A stretch of DNA of 64,000 nt from Deinococcus soli (ex Cha et al. 2016) (GTDB taxonomy: Bacteria; Deinococcota; Deinococci; Deinococcales; Deinococcaceae): contig NZ_CP011389.1 of NCBI RefSeq assembly GCF_001007995.1, positions 3,172,985-3,236,984 of the forward strand, in the 5' to 3' direction. The notes under the pieces are model-generated. The model did no database searches and was not told the origin of the DNA. It saw only the letters and a program-made list of their open reading frames with translations. Positions 29,622-38,349 of the stretch are shown in pieces. Every line of letters begins with the position of its first letter. The stretch's first letter is position 1. Both the position numbers and the translations under genes were made by a program.

Positions 29622-30662
29622 GTGAGGCTGTCAGAAGACATCGGAATTGACCTTGGAACGGCGACGTTCCTGATTTACAGCAAGAGCCGCGGCCTGGTGC
29701 TGCAGGAACCCAGCGTGATCGCCATGGCCCGCGACAGTAAGCAGGTCAAGGCCGTCGGTGAGGAGGCGTACCGGATGATCGGCCGCACGCCCGGCGGGAT
29801 CGTCGCCGTGCGCCCCATCAAGGACGGCGTGATCGCCGACGAGGGCCTCACCGAGAAGATGATCAGCATGTTCCTGCAGAAGGTGCAGGGCGGCGCCGGG
29901 CGCCTGCTGGGCTTCAAACCGCAGCTGATGGTCGGTGTGCCCAGCAACGTCAGCGACGTGGAAAAACGCGCCGTGCTGCGCGCCGCGATCCACAGCAACG
30001 CCCGCCGCGCGTTCCTGATCGAGGAACCGCTCGCCGCCGCAATCGGCGCGGGCCTGAAGATCGCTGAGCCGGTCGGCAGCATGGTCGTCGACATCGGTGG
30101 GGGCAGCACCGACGTCGCCGTCATCTCGCTGGGCGGCATCGTCGTCAGCGAGTCCCTGCGTGTCGCCGGGAACGAGTTCGACGAGAGCATCATCCGCTAC
30201 GTGCGCCGCAAGCACAACGTCCTGATCGGCGAGCGCACCGCCGAGGAGATCAAGGTCAAGGTCGGCGCGGCCATGCTGCTCGACGACGCCGAGAACCTCA
30301 CTGCCGAGGTCCGCGGCCGCGACCTGATCAACGGTCTGCCCAAGACCATCAGCCTGGACTCCACCGACGTCGTCGAGGCGCTGTCCGAACCCGTCACGAA
30401 GATCGTCGAGGGCGTCAAGCGCGTCCTGGAGATCACCCCGCCGGAACTGGTCAGCGACATCATCGACCGCGGGATCGTCATGACCGGCGGCGGCAGCCTG
30501 CTGCGCAACTTCGACGAACTGCTGCGCCAGACGACCGGTATTCCCGTCGCGGTCGCCGAGAACGCCATCGAGGCCGTCGCGGTCGGCACCGGCATGGCCC
30601 TGGAGATGATCCCGGTGCTGGGCGACTCGCTGGTCAGCAGCGACAACTACCTGCGCCGCTGA
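29622..30662 (+). CDS. mreB: Rod shape-determining protein MreB
   Basis: This 346-residue actin homologue shows IGIDLGTATFLIYSK (phosphate 1), VVDIGGGSTDVAVISLGG (phosphate 2), AGNEFDESI, and IVMTGGGSLLRNFDELL (adenosine). The length matches MreB of Thermus. It polymerises under the membrane and guides elongation of peptidoglycan. The start is GTG with GGAGG seven bases upstream. No mreC, mreD or rodA lies next to it. The gene is absent from coccoid D. radiodurans, as I recall, and present in rod-shaped Deinococcus, so it hints at cell shape. Confidence 0.95.
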   Translation: MRLSEDIGIDLGTATFLIYSKSRGLVLQEPSVIAMARDSKQVKAVGEEAYRMIGRTPGGIVAVRPIKDGVIADEGLTEKMISMFLQKVQGGAGRLLGFKPQLMVGVPSNVSDVEKRAVLRAAIHSNARRAFLIEEPLAAAIGAGLKIAEPVGSMVVDIGGGSTDVAVISLGGIVVSESLRVAGNEFDESIIRYVRRKHNVLIGERTAEEIKVKVGAAMLLDDAENLTAEVRGRDLINGLPKTISLDSTDVVEALSEPVTKIVEGVKRVLEITPPELVSDIIDRGIVMTGGGSLLRNFDELLRQTTGIPVAVAENAIEAVAVGTGMALEMIPVLGDSLVSSDNYLRR

Positions 30663-30692
30663 GCCGCCCGCCCGGCCCATGCGCCCGGCTCG

Positions 30693-30725
30693 GATGGGAG
30701 GAGGCCCTCGCAGCCCCCTCCCATC
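30693..30725 (+). terminator. Terminator hairpin between mreB and fabZ
   Basis: GATGGGAGG (30693-30701) pairs with CCTCCCATC (30717-30725). ACCGTTTCTCC follows, a weak T-rich tail. Confidence 0.65.
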
Positions 30726-30759
30726 ACCGTTTCTCCCCCCGCGCCCCCGGAGGCCTGAC

Positions 30760-31188
30760 ATGGACCCCATCCTGATTCAAGACGTCCTCAAGACCCTGCC
30801 CCACCGCTTCCCGTTCGTGATGGTCGACCGCGTGCTGTCCATCCAGGACGGCGAGGTGCACGCCCTGAAGAACGTGACCGTGAACGAACCGTTCTTCCCC
30901 GGGCACTTCCCGCAGGAACCCGTCATGCCTGGCGTGCTGATCGTCGAGGCCCTGGCACAGGCCAGCATGTTCTGCCTGCACGGGCAGCTGGAACCCGGCA
31001 CGGTCGGGTACCTCGCGGGCGTGGACGGCGCGCGCTTCAAACGCAAGGTCATTCCCGGCGATCAGCTGCACCTGCACGCGAAACTGGAGTTCCTGCGCCG
31101 GGGGCTGGGCAAGACCACCTGCCGCGCCCTGGTGGACGGCGAGGTCGCCGCGGAAGCCACCATCCTGTTCGCGGTGGCCAAAGGGTGA
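30760..31188 (+). CDS. fabZ: 3-hydroxyacyl-ACP dehydratase FabZ
   Basis: This 142-residue hot-dog enzyme of fatty acid elongation has catalytic His in FFPGHFP near residue 48 and Glu in VMPGVLIVEALAQ near residue 63, with HRFPFVMVDRV at the N-terminus. It removes water from 3-hydroxyacyl-ACP. GGAGG lies eight bases upstream of the ATG. It lies between mreB and the LptF-like gene rather than in a fab cluster. Confidence 0.95.
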   Translation: MDPILIQDVLKTLPHRFPFVMVDRVLSIQDGEVHALKNVTVNEPFFPGHFPQEPVMPGVLIVEALAQASMFCLHGQLEPGTVGYLAGVDGARFKRKVIPGDQLHLHAKLEFLRRGLGKTTCRALVDGEVAAEATILFAVAKG

Positions 31189-31241
31189 ATGAAGGGGTGA
31201 AGGGGCCCGCGCGGACGGCCGCAGCGGGTACGCTGCCCGGG

Positions 31242-31265
31242 ATGCCTGCCCCGGAGTGCTGTTGA
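31242..31265 (+). CDS. Possible seven-codon leader ORF overlapping the LptF-like start
   Basis: TACGCT at about 31229-31234 is followed by GCCCGGG and ATG 31242. This ATG opens a tiny frame, MPAPECC, ending at TGA 31263-31265. That stop overlaps the TTG (31262) that could start the LptF-like gene. It may couple translation, or the -10 box may simply serve the larger gene. There is no independent evidence that it is translated. Confidence 0.3.
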   Translation: MPAPECC

Positions 31266-32392
31266 CCCGACTGACCTGTTACGTGACGCTGGAGCTGCTG
31301 CCGCCGCTCCTGGCGGGCACGCTGCTGTTCACGGCGATCCTCAGCTTCGGGTACTTCTTCATCTCCAGCCAGTGGCTGCAGGGCGTCCCGGTGGCGCTGG
31401 TCGGGCAGTGGATCGCGTATCAGGTGCCGGACACCCTGGTGAAGGTGCTGCCCATGGCGGTCGTCCTGATGACCGTGGTGGCGTTCGGCCGCATGAGCAC
31501 TGAGCGGGAACTCGTGGCGGTGCAGTCCGGCGGGATCAGCCTGGGCCGCGTGGCGCGCCCGGCGGGTGTGGTGGCGCTGCTCGTCACGGCACTGTCGGTG
31601 TGGCTGAGCCTGTGGGTCGCCCCGAGGTTGAACGTCGAGACGCGCGGCCTGTACTGGGACGTGCTGACCGGCGCGGGCCTGTCGCAGCTGAGCGGCAAGA
31701 CCGTGGACCTCGGGGACGGGGTCACGCTGTTCATGCGCGGCTACGACGCCACCACGCGGGAGCTGCAGGGCGTGCGCCTGGAACGCTGGGAATCCGGCAA
31801 CACCCGGCTGGGCACGCTGACCTTCGCGGACCGCGCCACCTTCGAGAACCGCGTGCTGACCCTGCGGGGCTACCGGGTGTTCCGCGTGGACTTCGGCGCA
31901 GCGGCCCGCCTGCCCGGCGCCGCGCAGAACCCACTGACGCTGCCGGGCACGGTCGCGCAGGCCTTCCCCGCGATCCGGTCCGGGGGCACGCTGCGGGTGG
32001 ACACCGGCCTGAGCCGAACAGAGACCCTGGCGACGTACGCCGATGCGGTGGGCGCCGACGCGCAGGGCTGGCCGGAACTGATGGCGTCCCTGACGAAGCC
32101 GGGTGTGAAGGCCGCCGAGCGGGACGCGGCGCGCGTCACCCTGAACCGCAAACTGGCGCTGCCCTTCGCGAATCTGGTGCTGGCGCTGGCGGCCCTGCCG
32201 TTCGCGCTGCGTTACGGGCGTACGCTGGGCGTTGCGCTGGGGCTGGCGCTGCTGCTGGCCGTCGCGTACTACCTGCTGTTCTTCCTGGGTCTGACCCTGG
32301 CCCCGCTGCTGCCCGGCCAGCCCGAGGCCGGGGTGTGGCTGGCGAACGTGGTGTTCGCGGCGCTGGGCCTGACCCTGCTGAGGCGCGCGTGA
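31256..32392 (+). CDS. LptF/LptG (YjgP/YjgQ) family permease
   Basis: This 378-residue membrane protein has three N-terminal membrane helices (LLAGTLLFTAILSFGYFF, VPVALVGQW..., VLPMAVVLMTVVAF), RMSTERELVAVQSGGISLGRV (family signature), a central soluble beta domain (about residues 130-265) and C-terminal helices (LVLALAALPFALRYGRTLGVALGLALLL). In lipopolysaccharide bacteria LptFG pull LPS from the membrane with the LptB ATPase. Deinococcus lacks classical LPS, so a glycolipid may be the cargo. The start is GTG 31256 or, more likely, TTG 31262. The stop overlaps the glycosyltransferase start (GTGA). Confidence 0.85.
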   Translation: MLLTRLTCYVTLELLPPLLAGTLLFTAILSFGYFFISSQWLQGVPVALVGQWIAYQVPDTLVKVLPMAVVLMTVVAFGRMSTERELVAVQSGGISLGRVARPAGVVALLVTALSVWLSLWVAPRLNVETRGLYWDVLTGAGLSQLSGKTVDLGDGVTLFMRGYDATTRELQGVRLERWESGNTRLGTLTFADRATFENRVLTLRGYRVFRVDFGAAARLPGAAQNPLTLPGTVAQAFPAIRSGGTLRVDTGLSRTETLATYADAVGADAQGWPELMASLTKPGVKAAERDAARVTLNRKLALPFANLVLALAALPFALRYGRTLGVALGLALLLAVAYYLLFFLGLTLAPLLPGQPEAGVWLANVVFAALGLTLLRRA

Positions 32393-33516
32393 CCGGGCCG
32401 GACCGCCACGACCCTCTCCGCGCCCTGATCGTGTCCGCGTCGTTCGGCAGCGGGCACCATCAGGCGAACGGCGCGCTGGACGCCGCGCTGCGCGACCTGG
32501 GCGTGCCCCTGGACGCCCGGCACGCCGACCTGCTGAAGTACATGAGCACCCCCGAACGCGTGATCACCGCCGGCACGTACGACCTGTGGCTGCGGCACAT
32601 GCCCGGCGTGTACCGCGCCTTCTACCACCTGACCGACACCGACCGCGCGCCCACCGCGCAGGCCTTCGGGTGGCTGGGTTACCCCGCCATGCGCCGCGAC
32701 GTGCTGGAGGTGCGCCCCGAGGTGGTCGTCAGTTCCTACCCCACCCCGGTCGCGCTGGCGCACAACGTCCGCCGCCGCACCGGCACCGATTTCCTGAACG
32801 GCCTGGTCATCACCGACTACCGCGTGCACCAGCACTGGGCGCGCGCCGAGGCGGACCTGCTGATGGTCCCGAACGAGGAAGCCCGCGAGCAGCTCGCCCG
32901 CTGGCGCATCCCGGACGACCGGGTGGAGGTCACGGGCATCCCTATCGCGCGGGTGTACCGCGACCTGATCGGCGCCGACCGCGCCGCGCTGCGTCTGAAG
33001 CACGGTCTGGACCCCGAATTGCCCTTGATCCTGATGTCCGGCGGCGGGACCGGCAGTTACCGCGCGCTGCCGCAGGTGCTGCGCGAATTGGGGAACCTGG
33101 GCCGACGCGTTCAGGTGCTCGTGCTGGCGGGCGCGGACGGGCACGGCGTGGCCCGGGTGGGGGGCGCGACCCTGCACCGCCTGGGCTTCACCACCAGCTT
33201 TCCCGAACTGCTCGCCGCGTCCGACCTCGTGGTGGGCAAGGCGGGCGGCCTGACCGTCGCGGAGGCCACCACGCTGGGCGTGCCGCTTGTCGTGCACGCT
33301 CCCATACCCGGGCAGGAGGAATTCAACACCGATTACCTGGAACGCCACGGCGCGGCCCTGTGGGCGCGGACCCTGGCCGACGTGCGCCCGGCGGTGCTGC
33401 GCGCCCTGGACGCCGACGAACGCGCCCGGATGTCCTGCGCCGCCCGGCGGGTCAGTCGCCCGGACGCGGCCGAGCAGGTCGCGCGGGTGCTGCTGCGTCG
33501 CCTGGGCCGCGCGTGA
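32389..33516 (+). CDS. GT28-type glycolipid glycosyltransferase (MGDG synthase / MurG-like)
   Basis: This 375-residue GT-B protein has SASFGSGHHQANGALDAAL near residue 17 (the G-G-H loop of MGDG synthases), YPTPVALAHNVRRR, LMSGGGTGSYRALPQVLRELG near 208 (nucleotide-sugar loop), and VGKAGGLTVAEATTLGVPLVVHAPIPGQEEFNTDYL near 280. Relatives add galactose or glucose to diacylglycerol. It overlaps the LptF-like gene upstream and the deacetylase downstream, which suggests a glycolipid synthesis and export unit. Confidence 0.88.
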   Translation: MTGPDRHDPLRALIVSASFGSGHHQANGALDAALRDLGVPLDARHADLLKYMSTPERVITAGTYDLWLRHMPGVYRAFYHLTDTDRAPTAQAFGWLGYPAMRRDVLEVRPEVVVSSYPTPVALAHNVRRRTGTDFLNGLVITDYRVHQHWARAEADLLMVPNEEAREQLARWRIPDDRVEVTGIPIARVYRDLIGADRAALRLKHGLDPELPLILMSGGGTGSYRALPQVLRELGNLGRRVQVLVLAGADGHGVARVGGATLHRLGFTTSFPELLAASDLVVGKAGGLTVAEATTLGVPLVVHAPIPGQEEFNTDYLERHGAALWARTLADVRPAVLRALDADERARMSCAARRVSRPDAAEQVARVLLRRLGRA

Positions 33517-34253
33517 CCCGTCCATGGCGCTGGCTGGCGGGCCTGGCCGCCGGGGCGGCGGTGTACATCGGCCTGCCGTATCTGCTCGTGCAGCGCGGCG
33601 GCCTGGGCATCATCACGCGCGGCGATCCGGCGGGGCGGCAGGTCGCCCTGACCTTCGACGATGGCCCCGACCCGCGCAGCACCCCGCTCGTGCTGGACAC
33701 GCTGCGCGCGGCGGGCGTGCAGGCGACGTTCTTCATCCTGCCCGCGCTGGCACGGCAGCACCCGGAGCTCCTGCGCCGCCTGCTCGCCGAGGGCCACGAG
33801 GTCCTGCCGCACGCGCACCGGCACCGGCACGCCTGGACCCTGCTGCCCTGGACGGCCTTCCGTGATCCGGGGCTGGCCACGCGTGAGGTGGAGGAGCTGA
33901 CCGGCACGCGCCCCCGCTTCCAGCGGCCCCCGCACGGCGCGTACAGCCTCGCCACGGTGCTGGGTCAGCGCGCCGCCGGAGTGACGGGCGTCCACTGGAC
34001 GGTCGAGGCCCGCGACTGGGCACCGGACGCCACCTCCGACACCGTCCGCGCCGCAGTCCAGCGGCAGGTGACGCCCGGCGGGATCATCGTGCTGCACGAC
34101 GCCGGACCCGGCGCGCGCACCACCCCGGCGGCGCTGCCCGGCATCCTGGCCGACCTCCACAGGCACGAATTTGAGGTCGTCCCGCTGCGCGACCTGCGCG
34201 GCGCGCGGCCCGGCACGCTGCGGGACGTGTGGCGCACCCTTCGCGGGCGGTGA
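33513..34253 (+). CDS. Polysaccharide deacetylase (NodB-homology) with N-terminal anchor
   Basis: This 246-residue protein starts at GTG overlapping the previous stop. An N-terminal hydrophobic helix (LAGLAAGAAVYIGLPYLLV) is followed by the NodB motifs: VALTFDDGPDPRSTP near residue 47 (catalytic base and metal), EVLPHAHRHRHAW near 98 (metal ligands), RFQRPPHGAYS and GGIIVLHDAG. It removes acetyl groups from N-acetylglucosamine-containing glycans or lipids, outside the cell. The fusion with a glycosyltransferase in one operon suggests modification of an envelope glycolipid or polymer. Confidence 0.88.
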   Translation: MTRPWRWLAGLAAGAAVYIGLPYLLVQRGGLGIITRGDPAGRQVALTFDDGPDPRSTPLVLDTLRAAGVQATFFILPALARQHPELLRRLLAEGHEVLPHAHRHRHAWTLLPWTAFRDPGLATREVEELTGTRPRFQRPPHGAYSLATVLGQRAAGVTGVHWTVEARDWAPDATSDTVRAAVQRQVTPGGIIVLHDAGPGARTTPAALPGILADLHRHEFEVVPLRDLRGARPGTLRDVWRTLRGR

Positions 34254-34259
34254 ATCCCG

Positions 34260-34265
34260 TACCCT
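34260..34265 (+). promoter_or_regulatory. -10 box of the methyltransferase gene (leaderless GTG start)
   Basis: TACCCT is followed by seven bases and the GTG at 34273. Confidence 0.6.
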
Positions 34266-34272
34266 GGGGCGC

Positions 34273-35013
34273 GTGAACTACGACGAGCTTGCCGACCTGT
34301 ACGACCACCAGTACGACGTGTACCGCGACGACCTGCACCACTACGCCCGCGTGGGCGAACAGGCGCGCGGACCCGTGCTGGAGATCGGCTCCGGCACCGG
34401 CCGCGTCACCACGTTCCTCGCGCGGCGCGGCGTGGACATCACAGGCCTGGAACCCAGCGCGCGCATGATCGAACGCGCCCAGGACCGCGCCCAGCGCGAC
34501 GGCCTGACCGTGAAGTACGTGCAGGGCGACGCCCGCACCTTCAGCCTCGACCAGCGCTTCGATACGGTCATCGCGCCGTTCAACGCCCTGATGCACCTCT
34601 ACACGCCCAACGAGCAGCTGCAGGCCATGGAGAACATCCACGCGCATTTGAAAACGGGCGGGCACTTCACGTTCGACCTCTACGTCCCCCGCTTCGGCAA
34701 GCCGCACACCCTGCGCCACGAGGGCGAAACCTTCCACGCGCCCGACGGCAGCCGCACCGACGTGTTCCTCGTGCAGCGGCACGACAAACCCCGCCAGCAC
34801 ATCACCACCGAGTACCACGTGGACACCGCCGCGCCCGACGGCACCCTGAAACGCCGCCACTACACCCTCACGCAGCGGTACTACACCCGCTACGAGGTCG
34901 AGTGGCTGCTGCGCTTCGCGGGCTTCGAGAGCCCCCGCGTGACCGGCTCGTTCCAGGGCGGCCCGCTCGACGCGCACAGCGAGGTCATGGTCTTCAGCAC
35001 CCGCGCCGTGTAA
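34273..35013 (+). CDS. Class I SAM-dependent methyltransferase
   Basis: This 246-residue protein has LYDHQYDVY at the N-terminus, SAM motif I VLEIGSGTGRVTTFLA near residues 35-50, ITGLEPSARMIERAQ, VKYVQGDARTFSL, and DTVIAPFNALMHLY. A later region has many aromatic residues and HYTLTQRYYTRYEVEWLLRFAGF, typical of the family in which a C-terminal domain binds the substrate. The substrate is unknown. The start is GTG, fixed by the -10 box. Confidence 0.88.
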   Translation: MNYDELADLYDHQYDVYRDDLHHYARVGEQARGPVLEIGSGTGRVTTFLARRGVDITGLEPSARMIERAQDRAQRDGLTVKYVQGDARTFSLDQRFDTVIAPFNALMHLYTPNEQLQAMENIHAHLKTGGHFTFDLYVPRFGKPHTLRHEGETFHAPDGSRTDVFLVQRHDKPRQHITTEYHVDTAAPDGTLKRRHYTLTQRYYTRYEVEWLLRFAGFESPRVTGSFQGGPLDAHSEVMVFSTRAV

Positions 35014-35016
35014 TCC

Positions 35017-35145
35017 GGATTCCGTTTGTTGCGTTGACAACCCGGAACGGCACCGGGTCGTCAACTCCACGTCCGGACCCCGTTTCTCTCCAACTCGCAT
35101 CCGCTCGGATTAAACGGCTTTATCAGCCATTCAATCGGAGTCCGT
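35017..35145 (+). repeat. 130-bp dispersed repeat, copy 1 (MITE-like)
   Basis: A 129-base element runs from GGATTCCGT (35017) to GGAGTCCGT (ends 35145). Its ends form near-perfect inverted repeats (GGAYTCCGT). It contains a hairpin GTTGACAACCCGG...CCGGGTCGTCAAC (35033-35065). A second copy lies inverted at 37474-37603 with about three quarters identity by eye. Such elements match the Deinococcus small non-coding repeats in kind, and the terminal inverted repeats suggest a miniature transposable element. No transposase is nearby. Confidence 0.75.
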
Positions 35146-35157
35146 GTAAGGGGTGAA

Positions 35158-35200
35158 CGCCGACCGGGAGAACCCTGTCTGGGCTCTCCCGGTGTCGGCG
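35158..35200. terminator. Terminator for aceA
   Basis: CGCCGAC-CGGGAGA (35158-35171) pairs with TCTCCCG-GT-GTCGGCG (35185-35200), a two-part stem with a GT bulge. It lies just downstream of the minus-strand aceA gene. Confidence 0.7.
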
Positions 35201-35237
35201 GTCATGGCACAGTCCTCCTGAGGACTGGAGTGGAGGG

Positions 35238-36554
<1,317 letters not shown>

Positions 36555-36696
36555 GGTGGGGCCTCCGTGGGGCGTGAGGGGCGATCCGCCGCGCCCGGTC
36601 TGGGCGTGGAAGGTCTGGGAGTTCTGTGGGATGTGCCCGGTGTGGGCGGTGCCTTGCGGTGAGGGCATTGTGCCGGGCCGCCCGCCCCGAAAGTGA

Positions 36697-36744
36697 TGGT
36701 GTACCCATGACAGGTGGAAGTACACCACCACTTCAGGTACACCA
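36697..36744. promoter_or_regulatory. Triple TGGTGTAC operator upstream of aceA
   Basis: TGGTGTAC at 36697-36704 and its inverse GTACACCA at 36720-36727 and 36737-36744 make a perfect 8-bp inverted pair plus a second right half. They lie about 145-190 bases upstream of the aceA start. The same octamer lies upstream of icd at 56006-56013. Confidence 0.6.
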
Positions 36745-36763
36745 CCCGGTCTCCAGCAAGTGG

Positions 36764-36795
36764 ACGGGGCGCCCGGTGCAGACCGGACGCCCCGT
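36764..36795 (-). terminator. Terminator of the HAD hydrolase gene
   Basis: ACGGGGCG (36764-36771) pairs with CGCCCCGT (36788-36795), with an inner stem CCGGT/ACCGG around GCAG, immediately after the HAD gene. Confidence 0.7.
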
Positions 36796-36808
36796 CACGT
36801 GAACAGGC

Positions 36809-37420
36809 TCAGCCGTTCAGCCACTCCGCCAGCGTCGCCTCGAACGCCGCGTGATGATCGTGGTGGTACAGGATGCCGTGGAACCCGGCGGCGTTCGCCG
36901 CGTCGATGTTCTCCTGCACGTCGTCCACGAACGCCACCTGCGCCGCCGGGACACCCATGGCCGCCTGCAGCGCCGCGAACGACTCCGGCGAGGGCTTCTT
37001 GTGCCCCAGCTCGTTGCTGAACACCGGGTTATGGAACCGCGCGAAGCGCGGGTCGCGGCGCAGGTGGTCACTGACCACCGGGTAGTTGTTGCTCAGCAGG
37101 CCCACCCGCACCCCGGCGGGCAGCGCCGCCAGCGTGGCGTACATGGGCGCGTTGTCCGCGATGCTCCCCAGGTACAGTTCCTCGAAATCACCGTACGGCA
37201 TGGGAATCCCGGCCTCCTCCTGCATCACCGTCCAGAACTGCGCCAACGTCCACGCGCCGACCTCCAGCTGCCGCACGTGCCGGAAATACGAGTCCCGCAC
37301 GCGCTCCACCGGCACGCCGCTGCGGTCCGCCACGTTCTGCGTGCTGCGCCCGTCGAAGGTTCCCACCGTGAACACGCCGCCCCAGTCGAAGGCCACGTGC
37401 CGCTTCTGCTCGCTCGTCAT
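36809..37420 (-). CDS. HAD-superfamily hydrolase (subfamily IA, YihX-like)
   Basis: This 203-residue protein has motif I AFDWGGVFT near residue 11 (nucleophile Asp, with Gly at the usual second Asp place, as in the FDxGGV group), motif II LLSNN near 107, Lys in HKKPSPESF near 140, and motif IV AFVDDVQENIDAA near 163. These enzymes dephosphorylate small sugars or nucleotides. The start is ATG 37420, with CACAAT seven bases upstream (37428-37433), a leaderless arrangement. Confidence 0.88.
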   Translation of the reverse strand: MTSEQKRHVAFDWGGVFTVGTFDGRSTQNVADRSGVPVERVRDSYFRHVRQLEVGAWTLAQFWTVMQEEAGIPMPYGDFEELYLGSIADNAPMYATLAALPAGVRVGLLSNNYPVVSDHLRRDPRFARFHNPVFSNELGHKKPSPESFAALQAAMGVPAAQVAFVDDVQENIDAANAAGFHGILYHHDHHAAFEATLAEWLNG

Positions 37421-37427
37421 CCGCCCG

Positions 37428-37433
37428 ATTGTG
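37428..37433 (-). promoter_or_regulatory. -10 box of the HAD gene (leaderless)
   Basis: CACAAT on the minus strand is seven bases from ATG 37420. Part of the adjacent gap is filled by copy 2 of the 130-bp repeat. Confidence 0.45.
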
Positions 37434-37473
37434 CCGCACCCATCCGGTGCTCTTCAGGGCGCTGTGCAGTCAA

Positions 37474-37603
37474 ACGGACTCCGCTTGAGTGGTGTGCCGA
37501 GCCCGTTGAATCCGAGCGGACGCGAGTGGGAGGAAAGCGGCTTCCGGGCGTGGAGGAGGCAACCCGGTGCCTTCCCGGGTTGTGAACGAAGCAGACGGAA
37601 TCC
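37474..37603 (-). repeat. 130-bp dispersed repeat, copy 2 (inverted)
   Basis: Reading the minus strand from 37603, the element begins GGATTCCGT, keeps the internal ACCCGG...CCGGGT hairpin, the TCCGCTCGGATT block, and ends GGAGTCCGT (37474). It matches copy 1 over its full length. With copy 1 it brackets aceA and the HAD gene in inverted orientation, which could allow inversion of the 2.3-kb segment. Confidence 0.75.
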
Positions 37604-37618
37604 CTATCGGACCGCGCG

Positions 37619-38281
37619 CTACTCGGTCAGCAGCCCCCGCCGGTCCCACGCGGTCAGGTTCAGCGCGTGCATCGCCTGCCAGGGCCGCACCCAGTCCACG
37701 TCGGGCTGCACCTTCTGCGCCCGCCCATGCCGCAGCACATGCGCGCGGTGCGCGCTCAGCAGATCCGGGGGCGGGCAGTCCGGGTGCAGGTGCACGTCGA
37801 TCTCCTCACTCAGCGCAGGGGCGTACGGCGTGCGGGCGCTGCTGGTCAGCACGCACGCGAACCCGCTGGCCCGGTCCCGCAGCCAGCTGATCAGCTGCAC
37901 GAACGGCCAGCCGTGCGCCGGGTCGTCCGGCGTCTCGCTCCAGCGCAGCGCGGCGCTCACGTCGGGTTCCAGTACATATGCCCGCACGTGCCGCACCTCC
38001 GAGATACCCGGCAGGTACAGTGTCCCCCGCGTCACCGCAGCGATCCCCAGCAGGTCCTGATGCAGCGCGCCGATCGCGCGGGCCTGCTCGGGCGTGGCGC
38101 CCCACGCGCGGTCCTCCAGCAGCTGCGGCGTCAGCGTCTCGGTGACGGTCGGGCCGGGCACCGCGCGGCCCTCCAGGCGCGCCAGGCTCAGATCCGGCAG
38201 CAGGGTCACGGCGCGGTCCGGCCCGACCAGACGCTGCAGTTCATCGTCCGTCAGGGCAGCGAGATTCAGGCGGCGCGGCAC
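37619..38281 (-). CDS. Hypothetical protein (220 aa)
   Basis: The start GTG 38281 follows TATTCT by seven bases. The product begins RRLNLAALTDDELQRLVGPDRAVTLLPDLSLARLEGR, and has YVLEPDVSAALRW, a YAPALSEEIDVHLHPDCPPPD segment and a Trp-rich end. The alternation of short strands and the acidic/His patches could fit a metal-binding enzyme, but I recognise no family. The reading frame is intact and has its own promoter. Confidence 0.6.
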   Translation of the reverse strand: MPRRLNLAALTDDELQRLVGPDRAVTLLPDLSLARLEGRAVPGPTVTETLTPQLLEDRAWGATPEQARAIGALHQDLLGIAAVTRGTLYLPGISEVRHVRAYVLEPDVSAALRWSETPDDPAHGWPFVQLISWLRDRASGFACVLTSSARTPYAPALSEEIDVHLHPDCPPPDLLSAHRAHVLRHGRAQKVQPDVDWVRPWQAMHALNLTAWDRRGLLTE

Positions 38282-38288
38282 GCCCGTC

Positions 38289-38294
38289 AGAATA
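38289..38294 (-). promoter_or_regulatory. -10 box of the 220-aa hypothetical gene (leaderless)
   Basis: TATTCT on the minus strand is seven bases from GTG 38281. CTGAAA lies 17 bases further upstream as a possible -35 box. Confidence 0.55.
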
Positions 38295-38349
38295 ACGTGC
38301 CAGACTTACATTTTCAGCACAGGTCGCCGGGTGAGTCCTGCCGTGTCCA

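Noticed and set aside
34084..35100. 338-codon minus-strand frame across the methyltransferase
   Set aside because: Antisense to a clear methyltransferase and crosses the repeat element.
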